Notes under the pieces: generated by a model | Databases searched by the model: none | Told to the model about the DNA's origin: nothing | What the model saw: only the letters and a program-made list of their open reading frames with translations | Program-made: the position numbers and the translations under genes | In this document: positions 12,705-44,336 of the stretch, one piece after another | Position numbering within the stretch: position 1 is the first letter of the stretch | How the letters are laid out: each line of letters starts with the position of its first letter | Source: Limanda limanda | Taxonomy: Eukaryota; Chordata; Actinopteri; Pleuronectiformes; Pleuronectidae | Length of the DNA stretch: 64,000 nucleotides | Assembly (NCBI RefSeq): GCF_963576545.1 | Contig: NC_083636.1 | Span: 5,906,356 to 5,970,355 of the forward strand | Direction: 5' to 3'

Positions 12705-12788
12705 AGTGTGTGTGGGTGTGTGAGTGTGTGTGTATGTGTGTGTGTGAGTGTGTGTGTATGTGTGTGTGTGTGTGTGTGTATATGTGTA
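12705..12788 (+). repeat. (TG)n microsatellite
   Basis: About 84 bp of TG with GA and TA interruptions. Confidence 0.95.
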
Positions 12789-12994
12789 AACCGGTCTATG
12801 GTTTAAACAGAGGCAGCTTCTCTCTTTTTATTTAGATGTGGTGTGTGATGACTGATGGATAGTGTTTGGGGGAGACGTGATATTGTGTAGAAATTGTGAT
12901 GATATATCTACAGGTAGATATTCAGTTTTTCACTCATAAGAAACGAGACAGTGGCTCAGGAAGTGAGAAGTGGTGCATGAAGAAGAGGGCACTA

Positions 12995-13008
12995 CTGCCA
13001 CCTAGTGT
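12995..13008 (-). promoter_or_regulatory. CTCF-like core motif
   Basis: Minus-strand ACACTAGGTGGCAG matches 13 of 14 positions of the CTCF core. Confidence 0.3.
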
Positions 13009-13734
13009 CAGAAACGTTAATACAACCACATGGAATGGAATGTGATGAATGCAGTTGCAAAAGTTAGATTTAGAAACTAAAGTACGTTACATCCTTCATT
13101 CTCATGTCAGAGCTGCAGGGGGGGGGAGAGACTCTCCCAGCCAAGCAGGGGTCCGGCTACAACCTGGACATTTTTACACATGGTTCACAGACTGAAAGGC
13201 AAACACATTAACACCTGTGTGCAACTTAACCTTTCACAGAACCTGCATAGTTTCGACCATGCAGGGTAAAAACATGCAATCTGCACAGAGAGAGCTCTCA
13301 GTTGGATCCTGATCGATCATGGTCCACATCGGGTTTTTCATTTCAGTGCAGGAGGTTTGTTTGTGCTCCAGACAAAGTGCACGTGGGTCTAACACCGTCA
13401 TAAAGCCATCGTCTGACAGCTGAACACTTTGCTCAACTGGAAAAGTGCACTCAAAAATACTAAGCCTCATATTTGCATATTTTAATTGCATTTAAAATTT
13501 TGATTACAGATTTAACACAAACAGACTAATAAACTTAATGTGCTGCAGGTTTATCTGTCAAAAACTAATTAAACAAGAATGAGATAGAACTAAAAAACCC
13601 TGAAGCCACTGTTGGATGATGTCGAAAGAAAAGCTGGATATATTTTGTTGAAAGTATATTCAGCCCTTAGGTGTTCATTAACCCTGCTTGAGATCATAGA
13701 ATTAAAGATCAGATCAGGGCTACCACAAAAGGAT

Positions 13735-13965
13735 ATATGAGTCTGGGAAGAACTTTCTTTCACATTGTGAGATTAAAACCTATTTTGGAAACATTTTCTA
13801 GATTTCTCAGAAGAATTCATGGAACTTGATGAAAAACACAGTCATGTTTAGGGGAGAGATATTTAGGAGTGTATGGAATCTGGTGCAGATCCAAATAAGG
13901 ATTAAGAATTTAAATCTGGTTTTATAAGAGGACCGTTGAACCTTGGCAGAGATCTGCACCAGCTT
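13735..13965 (+). repeat. dispersed teleost repeat, copy 2
   Basis: TTTCACATTGTGAGAT, TTCATGGAACTTGATGAAA, CATGTTTAGGGGAGAGATAT and TCTGGTGCAGATCCAAATA occur in the same order as in the other copies. Confidence 0.6.
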
Positions 13966-14379
13966 CTGTGTTTAAAATGCTTAATAACCAGGATTACATT
14001 GGTTCTATTAACCAAAACTCACTTTTGATGTGGTGAGTACACGTTTTTGTTACAAGCATATTAAGCCCATAAGCCAATGTGAACATACTGAGAGTCTATA
14101 AACCAGCTATCTGCTACAGAGGTATCACATCATGATTGTTTCTGTGGCCTTCACAGAACATTCACTGATACAAGTGAGCAGAGAAAATACCTTTCAGTCA
14201 CAAGCTGATAGAAATCCATTACACAACACTAACAAAGACACAGTATAGGAAGTTGAGCTGTTGTCAAAAGACTTATTTGTGCAGTATTTGTACTACAACA
14301 GTTTCATCTTTCTCAAACATCTTGTCTCTAACACTCACTTTAAAACTTTCTGTCAGAAACAAACGAAACAGAGATTTGA

Positions 14380-17300
14380 TTCTTTTTTTGTTCTCGCTTT
14401 TAATTCTTTGAAATCCTTGTTGTTTTTTTTGTTTCTTTTTTTTTGCTTCTTTTTTTTTTTTTTTTACATCACCATCCATGGGATTTGACACTTTTTCCAC
14501 ATCGAGCAAGCATCCCAGGAAAATCCCACAGCCACCAAGACGAAATACCATCACACAGTTTCACTTTCACGAAGGGGGCACAGGCTTCTTACAGAGGGTG
14601 GGGGGGCTGGGGGGGGCAAGAAGGGGGGAATCAAGAGACGACCTCGGAACGGGACGGACGCTCCTCTCAGTCACGTAGTGTACATACATATCAGTCATAT
14701 ATCATTAGCATAATATGGCGTAGAAAAAGCATCCAAGCCGACAGAGCGTTACAGGAATATAAGTGTGTGGTTTAGTGGATGTGTTCAAACTGAGGAGGAC
14801 TGGGACACGGTGAGGAGGAAGAAGTGACAGCGGGTTTCTAACATCCAGGTCAATGCTTCAGACATGGGTGCACAGCATTCAGGGTGTGTGTGTGTCTGTG
14901 TGTGTGTGTGTGAGTGTGTCTGTGTGTGTGTGTGCTTTCAACTCTAATAGATTCTTTTCAAGCAGATTCCACAACTCAGCACAGGATTATGTAGAAACGG
15001 TGCAGCACTGTCAAAGACTTATTATAAAAGTGTGTGTGTGTGTGTGTGTGTTGTGTGTCAGTGTGTGTGTGTGTGTGCGTGTCTGTGCGTGCTCCAAGCT
15101 TGTTCTACTGGCACCAGGTCAGAGCAGGTTGCTCATGGCAACCTCCGATCCGACGAGGGGTTGCCATGACAAACAAAAAGCAGAACCCCGAGAGTGTGGA
15201 GGGGTCTGTCACCACGGCGACAGCCAGAAACAACGACAGAGCCAGGGGAGGAAAGGAAGGGAGCGGTGGAGAGAGAGAGAGAAGGAGAGAAAGAGAGAAA
15301 GAACAGGGAGAATGAATAGAAGAGAAAGACGGATGTGGAAAATATATAAATACAAGAAGGGTGCATTTAGACAAATCAGTGTTTGAGGTCGTCCACGCTC
15401 CCGCCTGCAGCACCAGAGGAGTCATAGTACTACGACCTCTTCAAAGAGGAAACTGTAGACCACAGAGAGAGGAAGTTGGAACAAATCCCTCCATCCTGAC
15501 CCATGTTGTGTGATGTTTAAGTTGCCGTGGAGATGGAGTTTCCAATTTCTTATCTGGTCTCATCTTTGAATTCTTCAGAGACGTGCATTTGCTCAACTCC
15601 CCCCCCCTGCTTTAGATTCTTCACATGCATCCACCATTTGTAATGCTGAAGGACTTTCCCTTCTATAGGCGTCCGTTTAGATGAGAGGGAAGGGGGGGGG
15701 GCAGGCTTTGTTGACTGGGGTTGAAAGCACAAACACAGAGATGGTGTAAGTGTGTGTGTGTCAGTGTGAATCAGGGGCCAGTTGCATAAAGATAGACTTG
15801 AATACTTTATGTCAGACTTGCTAACAGCTATGTGTGTTGTAGCTCCTCAGTTTGGACATTTGATGGATACACTCAGAGATTTTTCTATTATTTAAAGTTC
15901 AAGACCAAACTTGTAATCAGCACAAACATGAAGAATACCGAACAAATTATTTCCACTTAGATGCAGATCAGATTTTTTGTTTTGGAGTTTCAAACAGCCA
16001 CAACGACACAAATACTTGTTTGAATATGTTTAAGTAGCTTAATAACTTTGGGTTAGGGGCTTGATTTCAAATATACAGAATACCAAACAGAATCTAAATG
16101 AGTGTGGTATTCTGAATGGTACATACAGACGTACGCGCTCTACTGAGTGACATCCTAGTTCAAAATGAGTTGGTAGAAAAGTCTGAGTCATAACCTACGT
16201 TTGCGTAACCGGCCCCTGGTTGTGTCTGTGTCAGGCTGAGCTTGTTGCTCCGTGTTGAATCATAAAAAAATAGAAGCTGCAGGACGATGGTGGCCAAGAC
16301 CTTGTTGACATAAGAGGTAACGCAGGAAATCAGTCGCTTGGCTTAATGAAAACCAGATCGGGCCCAAAAAAAAGCTGAAAAATTAACATGTAAGCGCTCA
16401 GCACAGCTCGTATAGAACCGTACAGGAGCCTGTGGTGTGTCCCATCCCTCGCACATCAACACTGCACACTAGTCAGAAGTACATTAGCTCATGGCTACTT
16501 TCAAGCGTAAAAACAATAGTGCTCAGCCCTAAGGCAACTAAATACAGGGTGACGCTAAAAAAAAAGCAGTTTGACGACAAGTTAAAAACTCTAAAACATT
16601 CGAACATTTCAAGATATCGAGCGGTTTTCATCTTTATGGGAGCTCCTCCGGAAGAGGAGGCCCTATGAAAGCGCAAAATCTGGCACCTTAGAATCGGTTA
16701 ATCCTGGCTATTTTACATCTTTAATTTATCTTACATCCTTCACTTACCTCAATAAGGAACACCAACACAAGAAAAGAAAAAAAAAACGAGAAAAAAAATA
16801 GATCAAACTATCGGTACAACTTCTGTGGGTTCAGGCACATAAAGAGAGAAAAAGAAAGAGGGATCTCGATGAGTACAAAAGAGTCAGAAACATTCTGTGT
16901 GTAAATGCACTGGTTGGTGATGGGACGGTTATCGGGCTGATTCAACAGCTGTCGAAAAGAAATATTTGTACCGTTGCGATTCTCAAACTGGAAAATAAGA
17001 AGCTGCGTAGTGAACAAAGTCGTTTCTACGAGGACGCCGTTAAGAAGCAATAAGGCCATGAGCTGACTCTCTTTCCTAAATCTTTTCCTTCAGTCCTCTC
17101 ACTTGACGATGGGACCTAGCGCTCAGAAACGAGACTTAACGCTCTATTTACTACCTGCCAACGCCGTTCCCCCCCAACCCTGCCAACTCACAGGCTCTAA
17201 TCGCAGCTGCCAAATTCGGGAATATGCTCTTTCACTCAATGTACCTCAGCTCAGCCACAGATGGGCGAACTCAAAGAGTCTAAATCTCTCTTAAGAAGGA

Positions 17301-18026
17301 TTCCTGTGTTGCTAAATTTTGTCAAATCCCGGGGCCGCTCCCCGTGGCAAATAATCAATTCCATACTGACGGATAGCAAGGCCCTGGAAAGCGATTGAAA
17401 TGCAACACAACACGAATCACAGGTAGTCACAGGCTTGATGGAAGAGTTAGATTCTTGTCAGCTGAATAAACCGCGAGACGATTCAATTTTCAAGCAACCT
17501 ACTGTTTCGGCCTATTTTCGAAACCAGAATGAGGAAATAACAAAACTGGTTTTGGACCCAAGAGAAAATGGAAATACAATGGACATCTTGCATGAAATGT
17601 ATCCTCTTTTTCTGAACTGTATTAATTCAGTTTAGTCTCGACCCCTCTATTAAAACAACAGTATAACAAACACATCCAAAGGACACACGGCAGGGAGAAA
17701 GTACATTATTTAAAAAAAAAGACAAAATAATGCTTTAAAAAGTGCTCAAATAAGGAGTGTTTTTCATTTTTTTCATTATTTGTCGTTTTGTTTCTAGCAG
17801 TGTCCTCTAGGGTCGGGTGTCGGGGAAGAGGAGGAGGAGTGGGGGTGCATGAACACGCAGCGGAGGAGGAAGTCAAAGATCGAGGTTAACGGACGGCACC
17901 GGTGCTGAAAAGGGGGCGGGGCTCTCTCCCGGTTATCGCGATGTTGTTTCTCGACCCTTTTGCTCCCGTCGGCCGTTCACCGCCTCAGATCTCCGTTCCC
18001 TCCTCAGCGGCCTGAGGTTGGAGCTT
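14380..18026 (-). other. dpysl2: dpysl2 3'UTR (probable)
   Basis: Minus-strand sequence after the dpysl2 stop (18027-18029). No splice-linked coding exon is visible. A possible end is the ATTAAA at 14404-14399 (minus), followed by a U/G-rich stretch, which would give about 3.6 kb. The region holds (TG)n tracts at 14882-14935 and 15030-15093 (CA on the mRNA) and a GA-rich run near 15270-15310. The end is inferred. Confidence 0.35.
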
Positions 18027-36603
<18,577 letters not shown>

Positions 36604-36852
36604 CTTCGCAGGGTTGATCCGTCGTGCGCTGCGCCTTGGACCGCTAGGAATGCACCGCGGATTATACTGCTGCTCGCGACGAGGAAGAGGAGGGTGGTGA
36701 CGAAGAGGAGCAAGGAGCAGGAAGTGTGGTCGCAGTCGATCCTTAGGGAGGCCACGAATGTGAAGAAAGTGTCTGTGGAGTCCTGATGGCAGCCTCCCGG
36801 TCTCCACCGATGCACCAAACCTTCTTCTCCCACCCAGACGGAGTCAGACGAG

Positions 36853-36907
36853 AGGGGAGGAGGGAGGGAGGGAGGGAGGAACGGAGGAAGGGAGGGAGGA
36901 GGGAGGG
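36853..36907 (+). repeat. GGGA/GGAA purine repeat with G-quadruplex potential, upstream of dpysl2 exon 1
   Basis: It includes GGGAGGGAGGGAGGG, four G3 runs with 1-nt loops, on the template strand about 0.25-0.3 kb upstream of the dpysl2 short-isoform ATG. Confidence 0.8.
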
Positions 36908-36939
36908 ACCGTCCCCTTCCCCATAAAAAGAACCCCACG

Positions 36940-36951
36940 GAGCATGCGCAG
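36940..36951 (+). promoter_or_regulatory. NRF1-like site near the dpysl2 promoter
   Basis: GAGCATGCGCAG resembles the palindromic NRF1 motif GCGCATGCGC. It lies in the CpG-rich region upstream of the short-isoform exon. Confidence 0.3.
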
Positions 36952-37164
36952 AGCCTCGCCCTGCTCCATTGACGGAGAGAGGGCCACTAATGCCATCAAT
37001 GGCTCTCTTTGGATTAGTGAAGGCAGAGTGCACAAGACGGAACAAATGAAGAAACATCCAGCAGCCATTTTAACCTCTGATCACTTTATCTGCAAAGCAC
37101 CAAATCAACCAGAGGAAATAAAAGAAACAGTGATTTCACAACTGGTTTCAACCCGAGTCATCAG

Positions 37165-37345
37165 TCACTGCTGGTTAGGGTCTGTATTCATAGAACAATC
37201 AAAGCACTTCAAGGTAGTTTTCCATACAGTGAAGCACTTCCTCTATTACAGTTTGGGTTCAGTATCTTCCCCAAGGAATCCTTGAACCACCGACTGGTCA
37301 GTCGACAACCCGCTCTACCTCCTGAGCCACAGCAGCCTTGGTGCT
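37165..37345 (-). mobile_element. tRNA-derived SINE between the two dpysl2 promoters
   Basis: On the minus strand it starts GGCTGCTGTGGCTCAGGAGG TAGAGC (A-box region) and has GGTGGTTCAAGGATTCC (B-box region), then CTTGGGGAAGATACTGAACC and a tail ending near AATACAGACCC. This head and tail fit a common teleost tRNA-SINE. The body seems shortened. Confidence 0.7.
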
Positions 37346-37647
37346 ACCGATTCAAAGCGACTCAAAGTAGTTTCCAGTTGAGAATAGAAAGAGTTGGTGA
37401 CAATTGTTTGAATCAGGGGAGATAATACGATGGGGTGTAGTAAAATGAGATTTAAAGGAATATCTTATTGTAAAACTGGTGGAAGTTGTTTTAACTTTAG
37501 GCTGCAGAGGTCAGATATTAGACACCTGACCTGACTGGTTCTCCTCATATGAGAGATGGTATTAAATTGGACAGAGAAATATTCAAATATTCAGTAATCT
37601 GAGGCTGTCATGGACTCCATCTTAACTTCAATAGCAGATTGTTAAAG

Positions 37648-37750
37648 GAGGTTATGGCTTCATCCATTTAGTTGTTTATCTGTCAGCAAGTTTATTAAAA
37701 AAACACTGAACCGATTTTAATAAAATTGTGTAGAAGGGTTGGTGATGAAA
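37648..37750 (+). repeat. dispersed teleost repeat, copy 5 (5' part)
   Basis: AGGAGGTTATGGCTTCATCC, then TTGTTTATCTGTCAGCAAG and ACACTGAACCGATTTTAAT: the 5' half of the family. Confidence 0.6.
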
Positions 37751-39168
37751 TAAATCACTAAATGACAATCTGTATTTTGCTAAAAAATGATTTCTTACAC
37801 CAAAGAAAGCACGTTTAAGCAGATTTTTGGGGAACTTGCTAAAGAAGCTGACCGACTCCTGAGTTTGATTGTGTTTGCCTTTACATTTGGGCTTAGAGTG
37901 AGCTGCTAGCTGCCGTCATGAGTCAGCCTTGGGTTGATGCTCCACAAATTTGTGTTATTAAAACTTATTTCCTTCAGGCTCAATTTTCCTGCCTCGGGTC
38001 CAAGAACCTTAGCAGGCCTGCACCTACTAGCCGCTAATTAGCATGGCTAGCATCGTTTTAATCATGTGAATCTGCAAACAAATTAAGATTGTGACAGATG
38101 AGTAAGTATAACCTATGATATTTACTTATTTGTTGTAAGGCAGTAGGTAAAGTTGCACACAATAAAAGTACTCCAACAATACCTCAATAGGTACCCAAAT
38201 ACAATACATTAGGAATGTTACTTTCCACTACTGCAGTCTGCAAAAAATCATTGTTTTAAATCAAGCATAGACCTAACATGTCAGGTATCATTTAATCATC
38301 CAATCATTTCATTATATCTCTTTTATTATTCATACGCAAGAACAAACAAGTTAATTCCAATTATATATATAGGCTTATACGAGAGAAGAGCAAACTATAC
38401 ATGTACGATTAAAGTAGACAAAGGAGTTACGGGAGTATCAGGAGTGGATTGTGTTGCTGATGCTTCCGATCGATACGTAACATGAAACCAGGACTCAACA
38501 TCACAGCCAAAGCTTCTAATAGCATCCTGAGTGCTTGAATATTTAGTAAAGGAAGTGATGTCAACGCCATGATTCACAACCCAACTGCAAAACCTGGGTA
38601 ATGTGTCGAGCCAGCAGGGAAAGAGTGGATTTTTCCTGCAAGTCAGAGCTGCAGCTCAAGTCCTTCAGCTCCACACCCTCAGAGAAATGAAACCCTGCAG
38701 TCGAGCATTATGTCATGAGCACTCAACCTTCTGTGTTTACATGAGTCTCAGGCAGGAGGGGAAGACACGTCTAACTCCTTGCAGATTTACCTGTTTAAAT
38801 AGTGATATAGCTCAAGGGCACTTCAGTAATCCATGCACACGAATGCAAGTACAACAAAAATCCAACTGTATCAGCTGGAGCCAGCAGGAGCCACTCCCTC
38901 TGCCAGCCCTGCATGCGGGGCCCTCCACAGACTCTATTACATCACAGTGCTTTCTGGGAAATGTAGTCAGGGCAAGTTGTCTGTCGTGAACAGGCTGCAA
39001 GCTTAAACAAACTCAAATAGGTGGCAGGGGCTTTAATTGGAAGATTATTGGATGCAAATTACGCACAGATCTGATGGAAGAAATGAAAGATGGTGAGAAA
39101 GAGATTGAAAGAAGAGAATGGACAGAAGAGGTAGAAAATAGAAAGACAAGAAAAACAAAAATCACCAC

Positions 39169-39429
39169 CTTATCGTCCAGGTTCTGCAGAGCTTCTTTCC
39201 CGGTGCTCAGCCGGATCTCCACCTTCCTCGGCTGGGAGATGTCGGTCTGCCGGTCGATGACGCTCCTGTCGCTCCGGCCCCTGCACATGGAGAGCGCGTC
39301 AAAGTCCAGCGTCTTGCTGTCGGTGGATCCCTCCACCGGGCAGAACATGCCACAGAACTGCTGCCTCGGCCTGGCCGGGCTGTCGGAGCCCATGCTCTTG
39401 AAGCCTTGTACTTCCCCGCTGGACGACAT
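39169..39429 (-). CDS. dpysl2: dpysl2 alternative first exon, long isoform (CRMP2A-like)
   Basis: 87 codons from ATG 39429-39427 to ...LQNLDDK, then donor GTGGTG, phase 0, compatible with exon 2 (SDRLL). Key text: RPRQQFCGMFCPVEGSTDSK, LDFDALS and KVEIRLSTGKEALQNLDDK, matching the long N-termini of DPYSL2/3. The long protein would be 646 residues. The frame stays open some codons upstream of this ATG, so the start is the first in-frame Met rather than a proven start. A separate promoter upstream is implied. Confidence 0.88.
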
Positions 39430-39987
39430 GCTTCTGGAGCAGCTGGGAGCTTTTCTCTGGGGGGGCGGGGGGGGTCGTGTAGCTGCACAGATGCTCCGGT
39501 CTCAGCTGCTGGTGTTCTTGTGGACAGCCACCGCCTTTTGCCGGGTTCCAAGTGCAGGTGGTCGCACTGTGACAAAGAGCGCAGGCAAATCTGTGAGGCT
39601 AATGCTGCATGAAAACACTCCCACTGTGTGGAGAGCGAGGAGAAACGATGCGAGGAAGATCCTCTTTTCCGTCTAGGAGCAGCAGACAGTTTTGAATTGC
39701 TTACTCATGAGTCTGAATTAGCCTCCGGGCTGCAGAGTTAGAAGTCAGCGTAGGAGGAGGAGGCGACCAGCAGCTTGAAGCGTCGCCAGAATGAAGATCC
39801 ACTGGGCTCAGGCTGGAGGATTAGAACCTGGAGTCTGTGTGAACCCGGTCAGAGATGGTGGTGGTGCCAGGAAACGATCGCTTCCCTTTTCTGTCCAAAG
39901 TGACTTGTTCTGTGGCTGCATCGGTTCACAGTGCGTGGGTGTAAGAGCTGTGTGTGGGTCTGTTGTGTACCTGTTGTGATTCTGGAG

Positions 39988-39990
<3 letters not shown>

Positions 39991-40022
<32 letters not shown>
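39991..40022 (+). repeat. (TG)n microsatellite
   Basis: Pure TG, 32 bp. It is opposed to the (CA)n array 120 bp downstream. Confidence 0.95.
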
Positions 40023-40024
<2 letters not shown>

Positions 40025-40137
40025 TCTGCGGGGAGTTTCTGGCACAGGTTCGAGGTCAAGAGGGGATCAGCACCATGGACAGTTCCACCAAAGTCACCAC
40101 ACCCAGTCCAACAATGAGAGGCGCTGTCCCTTCAGCA

Positions 40138-40510
<373 letters not shown>

Positions 40511-40603
40511 TATGGGACATATATAAACCAATAGGACATTGTTAGCAGGTTGGGTGACTCTATTTTTCTCTTGCAGCCCACCTCCTACGTTCTATAGAGC
40601 CTC

Positions 40604-40668
40604 CTCAGCTCAGTTGGTATAGAGCAGCAGCCTAGAAGCCTTGAGGACCAGAGTTCAGGGAACTTCTT
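40604..40668 (+). repeat. tRNA-like relic (SINE head or tRNA pseudogene)
   Basis: CTCAGCTCAGTTGGTATAGA resembles an A box and D arm, and GACCAGAGTTCAGGG an imperfect B box. It has no good acceptor stem, so it is not a functional tRNA gene. Confidence 0.4.
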
Positions 40669-42849
40669 CGTAGGCCATAAAATAATCACATATAAAGATG
40701 ACATAGATATAAAGTCTCCTTGTCGCCCGTGCTCCTCTTGAAACACCAAGTGGCCCCCAACCTAATTCTAACCCTAGAGCCACGTTTCAATGTGTGCTTT
40801 CATTGTAGGACTCAATTACTCATATTGAAAACATTCTAAAGCTCAAATGCAAATTAACTGTTGAATAAGTGACTTGTGTTCTGCAGGTTTTACCCTGAAG
40901 GTAAAAGTGGTTGTTTGATTAATAAGACATAGCAACGTATCCTGGAGGGGGAATGTAAAGAAGCTGGAAATTAAAACCTGACAACCCATAAATTAGATTT
41001 ATTTATTTACTCTTAAAGCCATTACTTAAACAATAAACCCTTTATCACCATTTTCTTTTACAAGCTGTCCGCTGTATTAATACACACAATGTGCACAGTA
41101 AGTTGATATGTGCAGTTTACTGTATAACAGTATATGATGATTACATATTGATCCCCAGTAGGATCTTCAAAGTCTCATCAGCCATTAAACACACAGGACA
41201 AATATAGAAGAGCTGAATCATAAATAAATTATAATATCTAAGAGTAACATGAAATTACAACTTATAATAGTAACTTGCATTCAAGGGGAAGTTTTGCATC
41301 ATAAGTCTGAATGTGGAGCCGTGAATTTGAATGAATCAATTAAACATTTTTGTTCACTTGCACCCCTTTGCCCTAATATTGATTTTCTACCTCTGGAAAA
41401 TCCTGCAGTGAAACTTTTGTTAACATCAGGGGATTTCACACTTTGAAAACATGACACTTTTTTTTAACCTCAGATCGACTTTGGCAACAATTAATTTTGA
41501 CCCATTTGACTCTAGAACAAAGAACATTCTTGTATTTGAAGCCACAGTTATTATACTGAATTATATGAATTCAGTTTGAAGTGGTTTTGTTTCCTGTTTC
41601 GTAGAAATCTGCCTTTAAAACTGTATTAAAGTGCATCAATGCATCATAGCCGGATCATAAAATATAAATATCAACAGGAATCACGAAAGTTTCTAGACTC
41701 TTATTGACTTGCTTTTAAATATCCTCACTAGTCATATGATGTTGGAATAATAGGACATAAGGAATCATAAAATGTACCTGTGATATTAGATAAGAATCAT
41801 CCAATAAGTAAAAACAAATGATGCATTATAATTTAACATTTATTCAGCAAAGAAATGTCTCCTGGCCGAGAAGGAGACATACAATCTCAGAACAGACACA
41901 AACAGGTCATTAAAATCATCTTCAAATGATGTAAACTTACCAATTTATGAGACATGTGCCATCATCATATCAGGGATTTTATCATAAAACATATTCTGAT
42001 GTAAGCAGTAAAATCCTCCGTCCTTTTTATCTTAACAAACTTTGTACGTTGCAACATTAACATGTGATCTTGCGTCTTCAGCGACAGACACCCACACTAA
42101 TTATGGTTTGTTACAGAGAATGAGATGCATGTGAGGTCTAAATAACATCAGTGCTGCATGCTGATCAATAACAACAGGCAGCCACAGCTCAGTCTCGCAC
42201 ACATTGTTAATTCCTGACTCACACTGCAACAGACAAAAGCTCTGTTACACAAGTGGCCATGGAAAATGTTTTAACACCGGGTCCATGTCAGCGCAGTTTC
42301 CATAACAACGTGGTGGGCCGCAAATGGCTTTGCTGCTACTATTTCCTCTCCCGGTGTGTGTGTGTGTGTGTGTCTGTGTGTGTGTGTGGTCATGTCTGCA
42401 GCAGAGGCCAACAATGTGTGTTATCTGAATGTCAAAGGTGGAGGCTGAGATGTGAAAATGTGGAAGGTGCAGCCACGCCCTGAGGCCCACACACATACAA
42501 CACCTCCGCCTTATGCTGAAGTGTCGTTCCATAAAAAATAAAAAAAAATCCCCCACTGGGAGGAGAGAGGTGGGGGGGAGTGTTGGATAATTAGAGGGGG
42601 AAAGTTGGCAGCGTGCCGGATAAACAGTTGGAAGAGGCGGAGTGGGGGGGGGGGGGGGTCTGGTCTCTGGACAGGAAGGGCACGGTCCTGGCATCCAGGG
42701 AACAGATGTAGGACAAGCAGTGAGATCAGCAGAATGAGAGGATTCTCTCCTCCTCAACAACGTACTGGAAGCTTCTATTAGATTAGATTATTATCTCTGT
42801 GCAGCCGTTTGTCAATCTGAGGTAAAACCATCTGATGTCAGTGTATCAC

Positions 42850-43235
42850 CAATAAGTGGATTTTCCTGGAGAGTAGATCCAAGAAAGTGAAATCAATCTT
42901 GAAGGTTGGTTCATGATCCATAAATAATACATTGAAATTCACTGGATCCAGAGTGTCGTGTCCCAACCCTCCAAAAATATTCATGAAAAGAAATAGTCTT
43001 GGTGAAATCCGGCTAACAAACAAATAAACCAACAAGAATGCTGCTCATTATAAAATCATTATAAAACATACCTCCTCTTGTGAAACAACTGTTACATTTA
43101 CTAGATCTGGATTTTCATTTGGATCTGCACCAAATCACACACACCCATAAATATCTTTCCCCAAAATATGTCTGTTAAATTTCATCAAGATCCACAAATT
43201 CTTATCTGAGAAATCATGGGAAATGTTGAAAACTC
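42850..43235 (-). repeat. dispersed teleost repeat, copy 6
   Basis: In reverse complement: GTTTATTTGTTTGTTAGCCG, GATTTCACCAAGACTATTTC, then GGATCTTGATGAAATTTAAC, CAGACATATTTTGGGGAAAG and TTTGGTGCAGATCCAAATG. This is the most complete copy in the window. Confidence 0.65.
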
Positions 43236-43509
43236 CTCGTCTTACAACGGTGAAGAAAATAAATACCTGGATCCATCTGCTGGTCCAGAGCTGCATTTAA
43301 ATTTAATTGGTTTTTCCCCATGTCGTCTCCCACCCGTCCACAGAAGTTCATCTTTTTTGTGTAAACAAACAAACAAATAAACGAACAAAGGAGCAAATTA
43401 GAATTGTGACCCCCTCCAGTTGTTTTTGTGCAATGTCAAGGTCTGATGTTTGCAGGTTAAGGCAGGTGTGATGTGTGCATTAATTATTATTAATTAAAAA
43501 CTCACTGTG

Positions 43510-43523
43510 CCTGCAGAGGGCGC
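43510..43523 (+). promoter_or_regulatory. CTCF-like core motif
   Basis: CCTGCAGAGGGCGC matches 13 of 14 positions of the CTCF core. Confidence 0.3.
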
Positions 43524-44256
43524 TGTTCCTCAAGGTGTTGCTTTAACGCAGCAGTTTAAGTTCAGACAAACAAAAATGTTCACGTACACACAAGTCAACA
43601 AGTATGTTCTTCACGTGTGACGTGTACAACACTTCCTGTTGTGCTCGCTGGCTCAGCTGTCAATCAAATATGTAAAAATGATATTTCCACAAAGACCTTT
43701 TTTTTCTGTGAGCAGTGATCGACGTGCTAAATCTGAAATAGCGACTTTGACAGATTTTAAATGCATACACATACTTATGTACTAAAAACAGATTTCTCTG
43801 TATTTTACAGCTGTGTTTGGGTCTAGATTTTGTATTTTTCACTTCAGATATTCGACTATTTTGTTATTTGTTGTTTGACTTTATGATAAAACATGAATGG
43901 AGCTGCTATTTCACACTGACCAAACACATAAGATGTCTTGATTTGCAGACACAGCAGGTGAAGAAGTGAATCCGGCACATGACCAGTGTGTGAGTCCTGT
44001 GAATTATTAATAATGGTCCTTATGTCAATATGTCAGGGAGTCTTTAATTGGCAGTTAAAGCTGCTGCAGTGTAGCATGTTGAATCCTTAGGAGGCGACGA
44101 AGAGGGCCTCCTCCTCCTCCTCACTGGAGGGATGGAGCTGGCCAACACCCTGTAACCCATGGTAACGCCATCCGCTGCAGTGGGAGGAGCTGCGAGTGTG
44201 TCACTGTGTCTGGATTGGCTGGGAACAGGTGTGCTGAGGTTCCATGAAGGGAGGCT

Positions 44257-44336
44257 GGAGGAGGAGGAGGAGGAGTAGGAGGAGGAGGAGGAGGAGGAGG
44301 AGGAGGAGGAGGAGGAGGAGGAGGAGGAGGAGGAGG
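44257..44336 (+). repeat. (GGA)n trinucleotide array
   Basis: About 80 bp of GGA/GAG. On the minus strand it creates artificial poly-Ser and poly-Pro frames. Confidence 0.97.

Larger units (their letters stand above)
6180..14380. other. adra1a-dpysl2 intergenic interval
   Basis: About 8 kb between two convergent genes. It contains a GGATGAAT array, a TG/TTAGGG composite repeat interrupted by another element, two copies of the dispersed GGAGGTTATG family, a (TG)n array, and AT-rich sequence. The short ORFs here show no recognisable domain. I see no gene. Confidence 0.6.

Noticed and set aside
40604..40668. Functional tRNA gene
   Set aside because: A- and B-box-like words are present, but I found no acceptor stem or T-rich terminator at the right distance.
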